From an uncultured Alphaproteobacteria bacterium (GTDB lineage: Bacteria; Pseudomonadota; Alphaproteobacteria; HIMB59; GCA-002718135): a DNA stretch of 64,000 bases. The translations under genes and the position numbers were made by a program. The stretch is taken from NCBI GenBank assembly GCA_902602515.1, contig CACKRG010000003.1, positions 62,001-126,000 on the forward strand, in the 5' to 3' direction. Of this stretch, positions 54,605 through 63,193 are shown in pieces (the stretch's first letter is position 1; every line of letters starts with the position of its first letter). The notes below the pieces were generated by a model that saw nothing but the letters and a program-made list of their open reading frames with translations, was not told the DNA's origin and ran no database searches.

Positions 54605-55165
54605 ATGTTTTTAATTTGTGGCCTAGGAAACCCTGGTGATAAATATAAAAACACGAGACATAATATAGGTTTCCACTTAGCTGATCATTTAATATCACGA
54701 TTTAATTTATGTAAAGTTAGAGAAGACAAAACAAAAGAATTATATTCAGGTCATCTTAATAATAATAAATTACTAGTCTTAAAACCTCTTACATTCATGA
54801 ATTTATCTGGAAAAGCTGTTTCAGAAATTATGAATTTTTATAAAATAAAACTAGATCATACTTTTGTTATCCATGATGACCTTGATTTAGAGTTATCAAA
54901 AGTAAAAATAAAGCAAGGTGGTGGAAACGGAGGTCATAACGGATTGGAAAGTATTGACCAATTTATAGGAGAAAATTATTTTAGAATACGTATTGGGATT
55001 GATCATCCTGGAAATAAAGATTTAGTTTCAAGTTATGTTTTAAATAAATTTTTAAAATCAGAAGAAGAAATAATAAATAAAAAGTTTGATAAAATGGTTA
55101 ATAATATAGAATTAATATTTTCAGATATTCCTCTATTTTTAACAAAAATAAGTGAGCAAAATTAA
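54605..55165 (+). CDS. pth: Peptidyl-tRNA hydrolase
   Basis: Releases tRNA from peptidyl-tRNAs that drop off the ribosome. The 186-aa protein has CGLGNPGDKYKNTRHNIGF with the catalytic histidine, LKPLTFMNLSGKAV, VIHDDLDLELSKVK with the catalytic aspartate and GGGNGGHNGLESI. It lies between rplY and ychF, an order conserved in many proteobacteria. Confidence 0.96.
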   Translation: MFLICGLGNPGDKYKNTRHNIGFHLADHLISRFNLCKVREDKTKELYSGHLNNNKLLVLKPLTFMNLSGKAVSEIMNFYKIKLDHTFVIHDDLDLELSKVKIKQGGGNGGHNGLESIDQFIGENYFRIRIGIDHPGNKDLVSSYVLNKFLKSEEEIINKKFDKMVNNIELIFSDIPLFLTKISEQN

Positions 55166-55167
55166 TT

Positions 55168-56268
55168 ATGGGATTTAAGTGCGGGATAGTAGGATTACCA
55201 AATGTTGGTAAATCTACTTTATTTAATGCACTCACCCAATCAAATAAAGCAGAGGCCGCAAATTATCCATTTGCAACTATAGAACCAAATATAGGAAGAG
55301 TTGCAGTACCTGACGATAGATTAGATAAACTTGCAATTATTGGAAAAAGTGAAAAAATAATTCCTTCTTTCATGGATTTTGTTGACATCGCTGGATTAGT
55401 TAAAGGAGCATCACAAGGAGAAGGTCTAGGAAATAAATTTTTAGGACATGTAAGAGAAGTTGATGCAATAGCACATGTAGTTAGATGTTTTGAAGATACA
55501 AATATTACTCATGTATCATCAAAAATTGATCCATTAGATGATATTGAAACAATAAATTTAGAATTACAATTGGCTGATCTTGAAAGTTTAAACAATAAAA
55601 AATCTAGTTTAGAAAAAAAATTAAAAGCAAATGATAAAGAAGCTAAAGATCAATTTAATATAATAAATAAAATCTTACAAATACTAGATTCTGACAAAAT
55701 CTTAACAATTAATGAGTTTGCTAGTAATGAAATTGACTACGTAAATAGTCTTAATTTAATTAGTCTAAAGCCTACAATGTATATATGTAATGTAGATGAA
55801 GAATCTATTCATACCGGAAACGATTTGTCAAACAAAGTCATATTGTTCGCTAAAAAAAATAATCATTCTGTAGTTTTAATATCTGCATCGATTGAAGCAC
55901 AAATAGCAGAATTAGATAATGAGGAAGAAAAACTTCAATTTCTTAAAGAACTCAATTTAGATCAAACAACATTGAATAAGGTAATAAAATCAGGATATGA
56001 ACTTTTGGGTTTAATTAACTATTTTACATGTGGTCCAAAAGAAACAAGATCATGGACAATAAAAAAGGAAACGTTTGCACCACAGGCTGCTGGAAAAATT
56101 CACACTGATTTTGAAAAAGGCTTCATTAGAGCAGAGACTATTTCATATGAAGACTATATAGAAAATAACGGGGACGCTGGAAGCAGAGATTCAGGAAAGT
56201 TAAGACAAGAAGGTAAAGATTATATCGTCAAAGATGGTGATGTAATGAACTTTTTATTTAATGTCTAA
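55168..56268 (+). CDS. ychF: Ribosome-associated ATPase YchF (OLA1 family)
   Basis: An Obg-family P-loop protein that prefers ATP. The 366-aa sequence has the P-loop GLPNVGKSTLFNAL, DIAGLVKGASQGEGLGN (G3), a long coiled-coil insertion around residues 125-175 and a TGS domain near the end (YFTCGPKETRSWTI ... AAGKIHTDFEKGFI). Begins 2 nt after pth and is convergent with petC, overlapping by 4 nt. Confidence 0.96.
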   Translation: MGFKCGIVGLPNVGKSTLFNALTQSNKAEAANYPFATIEPNIGRVAVPDDRLDKLAIIGKSEKIIPSFMDFVDIAGLVKGASQGEGLGNKFLGHVREVDAIAHVVRCFEDTNITHVSSKIDPLDDIETINLELQLADLESLNNKKSSLEKKLKANDKEAKDQFNIINKILQILDSDKILTINEFASNEIDYVNSLNLISLKPTMYICNVDEESIHTGNDLSNKVILFAKKNNHSVVLISASIEAQIAELDNEEEKLQFLKELNLDQTTLNKVIKSGYELLGLINYFTCGPKETRSWTIKKETFAPQAAGKIHTDFEKGFIRAETISYEDYIENNGDAGSRDSGKLRQEGKDYIVKDGDVMNFLFNV

Positions 56269-57014
56269 GTAATGTCTCGCCAGAGTCTATTTTTTGCTAA
56301 GTAAACAATCGTTCCTAGAATAATAAAGAATAATATTACTTTAATTCCTAAATTTTTTCTTACTTCCATTTCTGGTTCAGCTGCCCAGTGAAGAAAATGC
56401 GTTACATCAGCTGATAACTGTTGTGCATTGTTATCTGTTCCATCATCGTAATCTACACTTCCATCTGCAATTGGTGCTGGCATAGCTATTTGATTTCCAG
56501 CCATCCATTTATTGTAATACATACCATTTCCAACCTCCATTCCCTTTGGAGGTTCAACATATCCTAGAAGTAAGTTGTAAATATAATCAACTCCATATTT
56601 TCTAGCTTTTGTAATTACACTTAAATCAGGAGGATAGGCTCCATTATTATTTGCTCTTGCTTCATTATCATTGGCATAAGGATTAACAAATCTGTCTGCT
56701 GGTCTAGCTGGTCTTTCAAACATTTCACCATCATCATTTGGACCATCTAAAACAGTATATTCGGAAGCAATTACTTTTACTTGAGCTTCAGAAAAACCAA
56801 CATCAATAAGATCTCTGTAGTAAAGTAGTTTCATTGAATGGCATCCAGCACATACTTCTCTGTAGACTTTATAACCTCTTTGAATTGCAGCTCTATCAAA
56901 AGTTCCAGTTACACCTTTAAAAGACCAATCGTGTTTTGGCATTTTTTCAGTACTCATTTCTGCTGCAAATATATTTGAGGAGAAGAATAAAAAAATAATA
57001 AGTAATAGGCGCAT
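56265..57014 (-). CDS. petC: Cytochrome c1 of the bc1 complex
   Basis: The 249-aa subunit has a cleavable signal (MRLLLIIFLFFSSNIFA), the haem motif CAGCH in VYREVCAGCHSMKL, the RPADRFVNPYAN segment, the methionine ligand region NQIAMPAP, and a C-terminal membrane anchor (VILFFIILGTIVYLAKNRLWR). It accepts electrons from the Rieske protein and passes them to cytochrome c. It shares one base with the petB stop. Confidence 0.96.
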   Translation of the reverse strand: MRLLLIIFLFFSSNIFAAEMSTEKMPKHDWSFKGVTGTFDRAAIQRGYKVYREVCAGCHSMKLLYYRDLIDVGFSEAQVKVIASEYTVLDGPNDDGEMFERPARPADRFVNPYANDNEARANNNGAYPPDLSVITKARKYGVDYIYNLLLGYVEPPKGMEVGNGMYYNKWMAGNQIAMPAPIADGSVDYDDGTDNNAQQLSADVTHFLHWAAEPEMEVRKNLGIKVILFFIILGTIVYLAKNRLWRDIT

Positions 57015-58306
57015 TATAGATTGGTATCTTTTTGCATTGCTGGTGAAGGCATCCCTGTTCCTCCTGCACCAATATTAGGACCTATGTTTTTAGCATAAAC
57101 ATCACTAATACTCAGCGGTAGCTTTCTTGGCTTCTCAATCCAACCAACAAATGGTGTAATAATGAAGAAAAAACCAAAATAGTAAAGTAAGCCTACTCTA
57201 GCAATTAAAAGATATAAACCCTCAGCAGGAAGCATACCAACATAACCTAATGCGAAGAAGTTAACGAAGAAGCCCATCATAAACCACTTATATATTGGTC
57301 TATAATTACAACTTCTTACTTTTGATCTATCTAGCCAAGGTAGAACAAATAGAATTACTATTGCACCAAACATAAGGAGAACTCCTCCTAATTTATCAGG
57401 TACTGCTCTTAAAATTGCGTAAAAAGGTGCAAGATACCAGTTTGGAACAATGTGGGCTGGAGTAACTAGTGGATCTGCTGGAATATAATTGTCAACCTCA
57501 GCCATAAGATTTGGCCCAAAGAATATTACCGCAGAAATGGCAACACCAAAAGCACACATAGCCACAGTATCTTTAATTAGCATATATGGAAAAAAGTTTA
57601 CTGAGTCGTTATTAGTTTTGATGTCAATCCCATCAGGGTTATTTGAGCCATGAACATGGACTGCAGCAACGTGTAAGCCTACGACACCAAAAATAACAAA
57701 CGGTAAAACATAATGAAGAGCGAAAAAACGGTTTAAAGTAGCATTTCCAACGTTGTAATCACCGAGAAGCCATGTTTTCAATCCTTCACCAATAAATGGT
57801 ATAGCACTAAATAAATTAGTTATAACAGTTGCTCCCCAATAAGACATTTGTCCCCATGGTAATGTGTAACCAAGAAAAGAAGTTGCCATCATTAATAAAA
57901 ATATGAATACACCTAAAATCCAATTAAGCTCTCTTGGATATTTATAAGAACCAAAATACATTGCTCTTACTATATGAATGTAAACTATAATGAAGAAAAA
58001 GGCTGCACCATTAGAATGGATGTATCGCATTAACCAACCGTAATTGACATCTCGCATTATCCTTTCCACGCTATCAAACGCCATATCTGTGTGTGGTGTA
58101 TAATTCATAGCAAGAAAAATTCCACTTACAATCATTGTAACAAGAGTAATTGTAGCTAGAGCTCCAAAGCTCCAAAAATAGTTACAATTTTTAGGCATTG
58201 GGTAATCACCGTATTCTTTTTTGAAATAAGAAATAATTGGTAAACGAAACTCTATCCAATTAAGGACAGGATTTTTAAATTGATGTACTTTTCTATTCTT
58301 ATCCAT
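57014..58306 (-). CDS. petB: Cytochrome b of the bc1 complex
   Basis: A 430-aa membrane subunit with eight predicted helices, the haem ligands in helices B and D (RYIHSNGAAFFFI and FALHYVLPFVIFGVVGLHVAAVH) and the Qo-site PEWY counterpart, here PNWYLAP (Pro-Asn-Trp-Tyr). The quinol-site tetrapeptide in most bacteria and mitochondria is PEWY; a PNWY/PDWY-type variant at this site is known to occur. It is the second gene of petABC. Confidence 0.95.
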   Translation of the reverse strand: MDKNRKVHQFKNPVLNWIEFRLPIISYFKKEYGDYPMPKNCNYFWSFGALATITLVTMIVSGIFLAMNYTPHTDMAFDSVERIMRDVNYGWLMRYIHSNGAAFFFIIVYIHIVRAMYFGSYKYPRELNWILGVFIFLLMMATSFLGYTLPWGQMSYWGATVITNLFSAIPFIGEGLKTWLLGDYNVGNATLNRFFALHYVLPFVIFGVVGLHVAAVHVHGSNNPDGIDIKTNNDSVNFFPYMLIKDTVAMCAFGVAISAVIFFGPNLMAEVDNYIPADPLVTPAHIVPNWYLAPFYAILRAVPDKLGGVLLMFGAIVILFVLPWLDRSKVRSCNYRPIYKWFMMGFFVNFFALGYVGMLPAEGLYLLIARVGLLYYFGFFFIITPFVGWIEKPRKLPLSISDVYAKNIGPNIGAGGTGMPSPAMQKDTNL

Positions 58307-58308
58307 CT

Positions 58309-58836
58309 TTATCCTATCTTTATAGTATTATCATTTAAAAAGGTATAGGGCGGAACGTCCAAGTTTTTTGGTGCTGGTCCTTTCCTTATTCTACCTGATG
58401 TGTCGTAATGTGAACCATGACATGGACAATACCAACCGTCGTACTCACCTTTCATATCTGAAACTTTCTGACCAAGTGGAACACATCCTAAGTGTGTGCA
58501 TACTCCCACTAAAACTAACCATTCTTCTTTTTGTACTCTATCTGCATCATCTTGTGGATCTCTTAAATCAGAAGCTTGAACCATTTTAGCTGCATCAATC
58601 TCATCTTTTGTTCTTTTTTTAATGAAAACAGGTTTTCCACGCCATTTGATTGTAATACTTTGACCTTCTTCAATAGTGCTAATATCTACTTCAGTTGACC
58701 CCGCTGCTAATGTATCTTCTGCAGGACTCATACTTTTTATGAATGGCCATATAAAGGCACCTGTACCAACTGCACCAAGGGTAATGGTACTTAGTTGTAA
58801 AAAATCTCTTCTCTTATTATTGGGTTTTTTAGCCAT
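58309..58836 (-). CDS. petA: Rieske iron-sulfur subunit of the bc1 complex
   Basis: A 175-aa protein with a twin-arginine-type N-terminus ([19 protein letters not shown]) acting as a membrane anchor, and the [2Fe-2S] motifs CTHLGC and CPCHGSHYD. It oxidises quinol at the Qo site together with cytochrome b. It is the first gene of petABC and is divergent from trmL. No other Rieske gene is in the window. Confidence 0.96.
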   Translation of the reverse strand: MAKKPNNKRRDFLQLSTITLGAVGTGAFIWPFIKSMSPAEDTLAAGSTEVDISTIEEGQSITIKWRGKPVFIKKRTKDEIDAAKMVQASDLRDPQDDADRVQKEEWLVLVGVCTHLGCVPLGQKVSDMKGEYDGWYCPCHGSHYDTSGRIRKGPAPKNLDVPPYTFLNDNTIKIG

Positions 58837-58894
58837 TTATTTTGAATTTCTTATATCGTAAATACTTAAAAAAGTACTTTTTATGTATGTGCCA

Positions 58895-58903
58895 GCGTGA
58901 CGC
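58895..58903. promoter_or_regulatory. GC-rich palindrome GCGTGACGC in the petABC leader region
   Basis: A 4+1+4 palindrome in an otherwise AT-rich 94-nt divergent spacer. It is embedded in the longer GC-rich patch GCCAGCGTGACGC. It could be a binding site for a redox-responsive regulator, which in alphaproteobacteria often controls bc1. I have no direct evidence beyond composition and position. Confidence 0.3.
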
Positions 58904-58930
58904 AAGTAATATAATAATATAGTAAAAAGT

Positions 58931-59377
58931 ATGAGAATTGCTCTATTTGAACCTGACATACCGCAAAATGCTGGAAATATATTTAGATTAGGTGCGTGTC
59001 TAGGAATACCAGTAGATATAATAGAACCAGCTGGCTTTGCAATTGATGATAAAAGACTGAAAAGAGCTTCAATGGATTATTATAATTACCTAGAATTAAA
59101 AAAACATTTAAGTTGGGAAAAATTTTATGAATGGTCACAGGATAATTCATATCGACTAATTCTTCTAACAACAAAAAGTAAAAAAAGTTATTTTGATTAT
59201 AAATTTCAATCAAATGATATTATTTTATTTGGCAGAGAAAGTGCAGGAGCACCTGATTTTGTCCATAGCTCTGTCGATGAAAGATTAACAATACCAATGA
59301 TAAAGGGGCCTAGATCGATTAATCTTAGTAGTTCAGTTGCAATAGTAACTGGTGAAATGTTACGCCAATTAAATTAA
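58931..59377 (+). CDS. trmL: tRNA (cytidine(34)-2'-O)-methyltransferase TrmL
   Basis: A SPOUT methyltransferase of 148 aa that 2'-O-methylates the wobble base of certain leucine tRNAs. It has the short TrmL start IALFEPDIPQNAGNIFR, FGRESAGAPDFV and the knot motif RSINLSSSVAIVTGEMLRQ. It is divergent from petA and convergent with the pirin gene. Confidence 0.93.
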   Translation: MRIALFEPDIPQNAGNIFRLGACLGIPVDIIEPAGFAIDDKRLKRASMDYYNYLELKKHLSWEKFYEWSQDNSYRLILLTTKSKKSYFDYKFQSNDIILFGRESAGAPDFVHSSVDERLTIPMIKGPRSINLSSSVAIVTGEMLRQLN

Positions 59378-60231
59378 GCTAAGCTTCCCATTTTTCCTTC
59401 TTGATAGTCCATCATTGCTTGCTTGATTTCACCTTCAGAATTAGCCACAAAAGGACCATAACGTGCAACAGGTTCTTTAAGTGGCTTACCTGCTAAAACT
59501 AGGTAGGATCCTTTTTCTGATATTGATGTAAGTTGAATCTCATCACTTGACTGATCAAAGTAAATCATATCACCTTTATTAGCGATTTTATCTTCCTCAT
59601 TAAACTGCAACTGACCATCAATAATATAGATCATAAGATTTTGTTCTTTATCAACATTAAACTTTGTCATATCTGGTTTTGAAAATTGAATATCAAATAT
59701 TGATACAGGTGAATATGTTTGAACTTTGGATTTGGTTCCATTTATTTCTCCCACAAGAACTTTAATTTCTATATTTGCATTTTCAGATATTGTTGGAATA
59801 GTGTTTCTTTTAATATGTTGGTACCAAGGTTTAACTTTTTTATTTTTTTGTGGAAGGTTCACCCAAATTTGTAATCCTTGCATGACACCTCCACTCTTCT
59901 TAAATTTTTCTGTTACTAACTCAGAATGGATTAAACCTGATCCAGTTGTCATCCATTGTACATCACCAGTTTCAATTTTTGCTTGTCCGCCAAATGAGTC
60001 TCTGTGTTCTACCTCACCACCAAGCATATAAGTAATTGCCTCAAATCCACAATGAGGATGTGCTGGTACACCAGTTGCCCCTCCCGGTTCATAATTAATT
60101 GGGCCGAAATGATCAAAAAGAAGAAATGGATCATTTTCTCTCATACCAGGGACAGGGAAAGCTCTCGTTACAGGTATCCCGTCACCCTCGAAAGTCTTCA
60201 TACACTCTTTAATTTCTAATGCTTTTCTCAT
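59374..60231 (-). CDS. Pirin-family cupin protein
   Basis: A two-domain cupin of 285 aa. The metal-binding motif is HPHCGFEAITYMLGGEVEHRD (residues about 57-77), with LIHSELV nearby, and the pirin C-terminal part ends with GKPLKEPVARYGPFVANS. Pirins may act as quercetin dioxygenases or as transcriptional co-regulators; the bacterial role is generally unknown. It overlaps trmL by 4 nt on the opposite strand. Confidence 0.92.
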   Translation of the reverse strand: MRKALEIKECMKTFEGDGIPVTRAFPVPGMRENDPFLLFDHFGPINYEPGGATGVPAHPHCGFEAITYMLGGEVEHRDSFGGQAKIETGDVQWMTTGSGLIHSELVTEKFKKSGGVMQGLQIWVNLPQKNKKVKPWYQHIKRNTIPTISENANIEIKVLVGEINGTKSKVQTYSPVSIFDIQFSKPDMTKFNVDKEQNLMIYIIDGQLQFNEEDKIANKGDMIYFDQSSDEIQLTSISEKGSYLVLAGKPLKEPVARYGPFVANSEGEIKQAMMDYQEGKMGSLA

Positions 60232-60271
60232 TTGTATTTTAAATTATTATAAAAAATATATAGGTATGATT

Positions 60272-60355
60272 ATGAAAAATCAAAATCCAAACCCACCAAA
60301 GTGTGGTTGCAGCTGCAGCTGTTGTTGCACTTGTGAAGGTGGAGATTGCTGTTAA
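60272..60355 (+). CDS. Cysteine-rich 27-residue peptide, metallothionein-like
   Basis: The plus strand contains a short ORF, too short for the track. It starts MKNQNPNPPK, followed by CGCSCSCCCT and CEGGDCC: nine cysteines in 17 residues, in CxC, CC and CxCxC patterns. An AGG at 60262-60264 lies 7 nt before the ATG. It sits in the intergenic space between the pirin gene and the zinc/CobW cluster. The cysteine density suggests a metal-binding peptide. It resembles no family that I can name with confidence; a chance ORF with this composition in AT-rich DNA is unlikely. Confidence 0.6.
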   Translation: MKNQNPNPPKCGCSCSCCCTCEGGDCC

Positions 60356-60422
60356 TAATACATTCTAAATTAAACAAAATTCAGAAATAAATAATTATAA
60401 TTTAATTTTTTTTAAAATTTTA

Positions 60423-60830
60423 CTATTTTAAATTAATAATAATATCTGACTTACTATTTATTGGAGGAAATCTACCAACGATATTAGATCTATATATTTC
60501 AGGTCTATGTCTACGTCTCAAAAAACCATCATCAGATTTGCTATAGGATAATAGCAGTTCCTCTATTGAATCAATATAAGCAGAATTTTCAGGATCTATA
60601 TCTCCAAACACATAGGTAAAACAATTTTCTGCGGTAAAGGATACAATACATGAACGTTTACAATTACTCATGCAATTTACACCTCTTAAAGTTACATTTT
60701 TTGTATTTTTAAATTTATCAATTAATTTTTGTGCAAGTTTTTCTCCTGCAAGTTTATTATTATTTTGAGCTTTATTAAGGGTACATGTGAGACAAACAGA
60801 TAATATTATTTCTTTTTGTTTTTTTGACAT
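60423..60830 (-). CDS. DUF1636-family metal-binding protein
   Basis: A 135-aa protein with a thioredoxin-like ferredoxin layout: cysteines in SVCLTCT (residues about 12-16) and NCMSNCKRSCIVSF (about 53-66), then GDIDPENSA and a C-terminal RRRHRPE stretch. DUF1636 proteins are often found next to CobW GTPases and zinc or cobalt transport genes, as here. It is the last gene in the znuA, cobW, WD40, CHEPDCPP, DUF1636 run. Confidence 0.8.
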   Translation of the reverse strand: MSKKQKEIILSVCLTCTLNKAQNNNKLAGEKLAQKLIDKFKNTKNVTLRGVNCMSNCKRSCIVSFTAENCFTYVFGDIDPENSAYIDSIEELLLSYSKSDDGFLRRRHRPEIYRSNIVGRFPPINSKSDIIINLK

Positions 60831-60851
60831 TTTTATTCTAAATTTAATAAT

Positions 60852-61106
60852 CTAATGGGTGTGGTTTGTTAGATTATTAATATCTGACTCCTCTATTTCT
60901 TCTATTGATTTTGCAACTCGCCAATTTTTCATTGATCCGTCTTCATTTCTTGCAGTAATTACAGTTTCGATTGGTGGACAATCAGGCTCATGACAACTGA
61001 GCTCAGCAATACTTATTATAGTATTTTCTGGTAATTTATATTTCTTGGAAATTAAATGTTTAAGATTTCTTATTTTTTCAACATTTTGAGTTTTACGATT
61101 AAACAT
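60852..61106 (-). CDS. Small conserved protein with CHEPDCPP motif
   Basis: An 84-residue protein between the WD40 and DUF1636 genes. It has SIAELSCHEPDCPPIETVI, two cysteines and a histidine within seven residues, a likely metal site, and a basic helix at the start. Related proteins appear next to CobW in other alphaproteobacteria, sometimes labelled nitrate reductase without clear reason. A role in zinc handling is inferred from position. Confidence 0.65.
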   Translation of the reverse strand: MFNRKTQNVEKIRNLKHLISKKYKLPENTIISIAELSCHEPDCPPIETVITARNEDGSMKNWRVAKSIEEIEESDINNLTNHTH

Positions 61107-61116
61107 ATTTTCTCCT

Positions 61117-62154
61117 TTAATTGTCTGCCCATAAAGATGATAAAAGAATAGAACCTTTCATATCCCCAATTAATATTTGTGAATTATCACTAGATATCGC
61201 TATTGTTGAAACTTCCGAACCTGTTGAACTTCTAATCATAATTGGTTTTTTACTTTCATCAATTTCTGCTAATAAAACTGACCCATCTGTAAAACCGGTG
61301 AAAACAGCTTTTTCTCCATTTAGTGCTTTAACAAATGTTGCAAGTTCTTTACCACCGTTTGCAACAACAATTGGCTTTCTCCCCATTGGTCCTTCTTTAC
61401 CATCAAATGGCCAGCAAACTGCATCACTGGATCCAGATGTTACCAAATACGGTGTATCACCAACCCAAGTAAAACTTTTAATTTTTGATGGATAACCTCT
61501 CATTGCTAAATCAGCTTTGTCGTTTATGCGCCAACCATGAATTTGATTTTCTTGCATTGCAGTTACAATATATTTTGTATCAGGGCTAAACGTTACAGTT
61601 CCATGCGATCCTTTCCATGTAAAATTTGATGCTGTCCATTTATTATTATTAAGTTTCCACACTGTTACTCCACCGTATCTTGAGACCGCAAGACGCTTGC
61701 CTTTATTATCAAATGCTAATCCAGCAACAGTACTTTGATGCTCTAAAGTTTGTGGTTTATCTTTGTTTTTTGTCCAAATATAAACAGTCTTTCCTGATGA
61801 ACAAACTTTAGTATCTTTGTGGGAAGCTACACAGTCAACCCACTTTGAACCAAAATTAAAAATTTCATCAATATTTCCATCAGATGATATTTTTAGAAAA
61901 CGTCCATCTTCTCCTCCCGTTAACACATGATCTTCATAATTTGTCATACTCAACACTACACCCTTATGTGCTTTAACAGTTTTAGGATCAGATCCAGATT
62001 GAAAAAATCTTACAGTACCGTCTCCAAATCCTACCGCTATTTGATCACGAATTGTAACCGCTTCTGTAGCTGGGGCTCCAATATTAAAAATTGAACCTCT
62101 TCTTTCAAGTTCAGTTTTATTTGATTCTTGAAGTGTTTTTAAATCAGCGTTCAT
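61117..62154 (-). CDS. WD40 repeat protein
   Basis: A 345-aa protein with about seven beta-propeller repeats. Repeat-like segments include DQIAVGFGDGTVRFF, LTGGEDGRFLKIS, KRLAVSRYGGVTVWKL and SQILIGDMKGSILL. There is no signal peptide, so it is probably cytoplasmic and a scaffold. It overlaps the CobW stop by 4 nt and begins with a start codon in the ATGA overlap, so it is translationally coupled to CobW, suggesting that it works with this metallochaperone. Confidence 0.85.
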   Translation of the reverse strand: MNADLKTLQESNKTELERRGSIFNIGAPATEAVTIRDQIAVGFGDGTVRFFQSGSDPKTVKAHKGVVLSMTNYEDHVLTGGEDGRFLKISSDGNIDEIFNFGSKWVDCVASHKDTKVCSSGKTVYIWTKNKDKPQTLEHQSTVAGLAFDNKGKRLAVSRYGGVTVWKLNNNKWTASNFTWKGSHGTVTFSPDTKYIVTAMQENQIHGWRINDKADLAMRGYPSKIKSFTWVGDTPYLVTSGSSDAVCWPFDGKEGPMGRKPIVVANGGKELATFVKALNGEKAVFTGFTDGSVLLAEIDESKKPIMIRSSTGSEVSTIAISSDNSQILIGDMKGSILLSSLWADN

Positions 62155-63122
62155 GCTGATTTACAATTATCAAAGCCTTCCTTAAGATTCATATTATCAA
62201 GATCACGACCAATAAATACTACTCGAGAACTTCTATCTTTTCCTTTAGGCCAAGGTCCCATTGGTGAAGCATCCATGAGCATGTGTACTCCTTGAAATAC
62301 ATATCGCTCTTCTTCACCTTTAAAGTTCAAAATTCCTTTTGATCGAAGTATGTCCTGACCCTTAGTCCTGAGTAAATTTCCAAACCAATCTTGGAACTTA
62401 TCCATATCTAATGGTGTATCAGATACAAAGGATAGACTAGTAACATCATCATCATGTTCATGATCATGATCTGATTCAAGAAAGTCAGGTTCAATATCTA
62501 ATACTCTATCTAGACTAAATGCATTTAAGCCTACGATTTCATCAAGAGGTGCATCACAACGTGTTGTTTTAATAATCTTAGCAAAAGGATTAATTTTTCT
62601 AATACGATCATTAACTTTTACAATGTCATTATCTTCAACAAGTTCAACTTTATTTAACAAAATTACATCAGCAAAAGCAATTTGTTCTTCTGCTTCATGA
62701 TGATCGACTAATTGAGAACTTAGATGAACAGCATCGGCAACTGTAACAATTGCATCTAATTTTGTTCTATCAGCAACATCTTGATCAACAAAAAATGTCT
62801 GAGCAACTGGGGCTGGATCTGCTAAACCAGTTGTCTCAACTATAATTGCATCAAGCTTATCAGCACGTTTCATTAAGCCACTTAGAATTCTAATTAAATC
62901 ACCTCTAACAGTGCAACAAATGCACCCGTTGTTCATTTCAAATACTTCTTCATCAGCATCAACAACAAGATCATTGTCGATACCTTGTTCACCAAATTCA
63001 TTAACAATGACAGCGTATTTCCGTCCATGCTGTTCAGTTAAAATTCGATTTAAAAGAGTTGTTTTTCCAGCTCCAAGAAACCCTGTTAAAACAGTAACTG
63101 GAACCTGAGAAGTATTTTCCAT
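62151..63122 (-). CDS. CobW/ZigA-type GTPase metallochaperone (COG0523)
   Basis: A 323-aa G3E GTPase with the P-loop GFLGAGKTTLLN, the metal-binding CxCC motif in NGCICCTVRGDL (about residues 65-76), ETTGLADPAPV and the guanine-binding NKVEL. A histidine/aspartate stretch DHDHEHDDD lies between the two domains, and a CobW C-terminal domain ends the protein. With znuA upstream it belongs to the Zur/zinc-limitation group rather than to cobalamin synthesis. Confidence 0.93.
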   Translation of the reverse strand: MENTSQVPVTVLTGFLGAGKTTLLNRILTEQHGRKYAVIVNEFGEQGIDNDLVVDADEEVFEMNNGCICCTVRGDLIRILSGLMKRADKLDAIIVETTGLADPAPVAQTFFVDQDVADRTKLDAIVTVADAVHLSSQLVDHHEAEEQIAFADVILLNKVELVEDNDIVKVNDRIRKINPFAKIIKTTRCDAPLDEIVGLNAFSLDRVLDIEPDFLESDHDHEHDDDVTSLSFVSDTPLDMDKFQDWFGNLLRTKGQDILRSKGILNFKGEEERYVFQGVHMLMDASPMGPWPKGKDRSSRVVFIGRDLDNMNLKEGFDNCKSA

Positions 63123-63148
63123 ATCAATTTCCTTATAATTAGTTTTAT

Positions 63149-63177
63149 AAATTCCACCTTAATACAAGGTGGAATTT
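63149..63177 (-). terminator. Stem-loop behind the znuA gene
   Basis: A perfect 12-bp stem (AAATTCCACCTT with AAGGTGGAATTT) with a 5-nt loop, located 16 nt past the znuA stop and before cobW. The minus-strand sequence after the stem is ATAAAAC, without a long T-run, so 3'-end stabilisation or weak termination is more likely than full termination. Confidence 0.65.
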
Positions 63178-63193
63178 ATTTAAATATTAAAAT

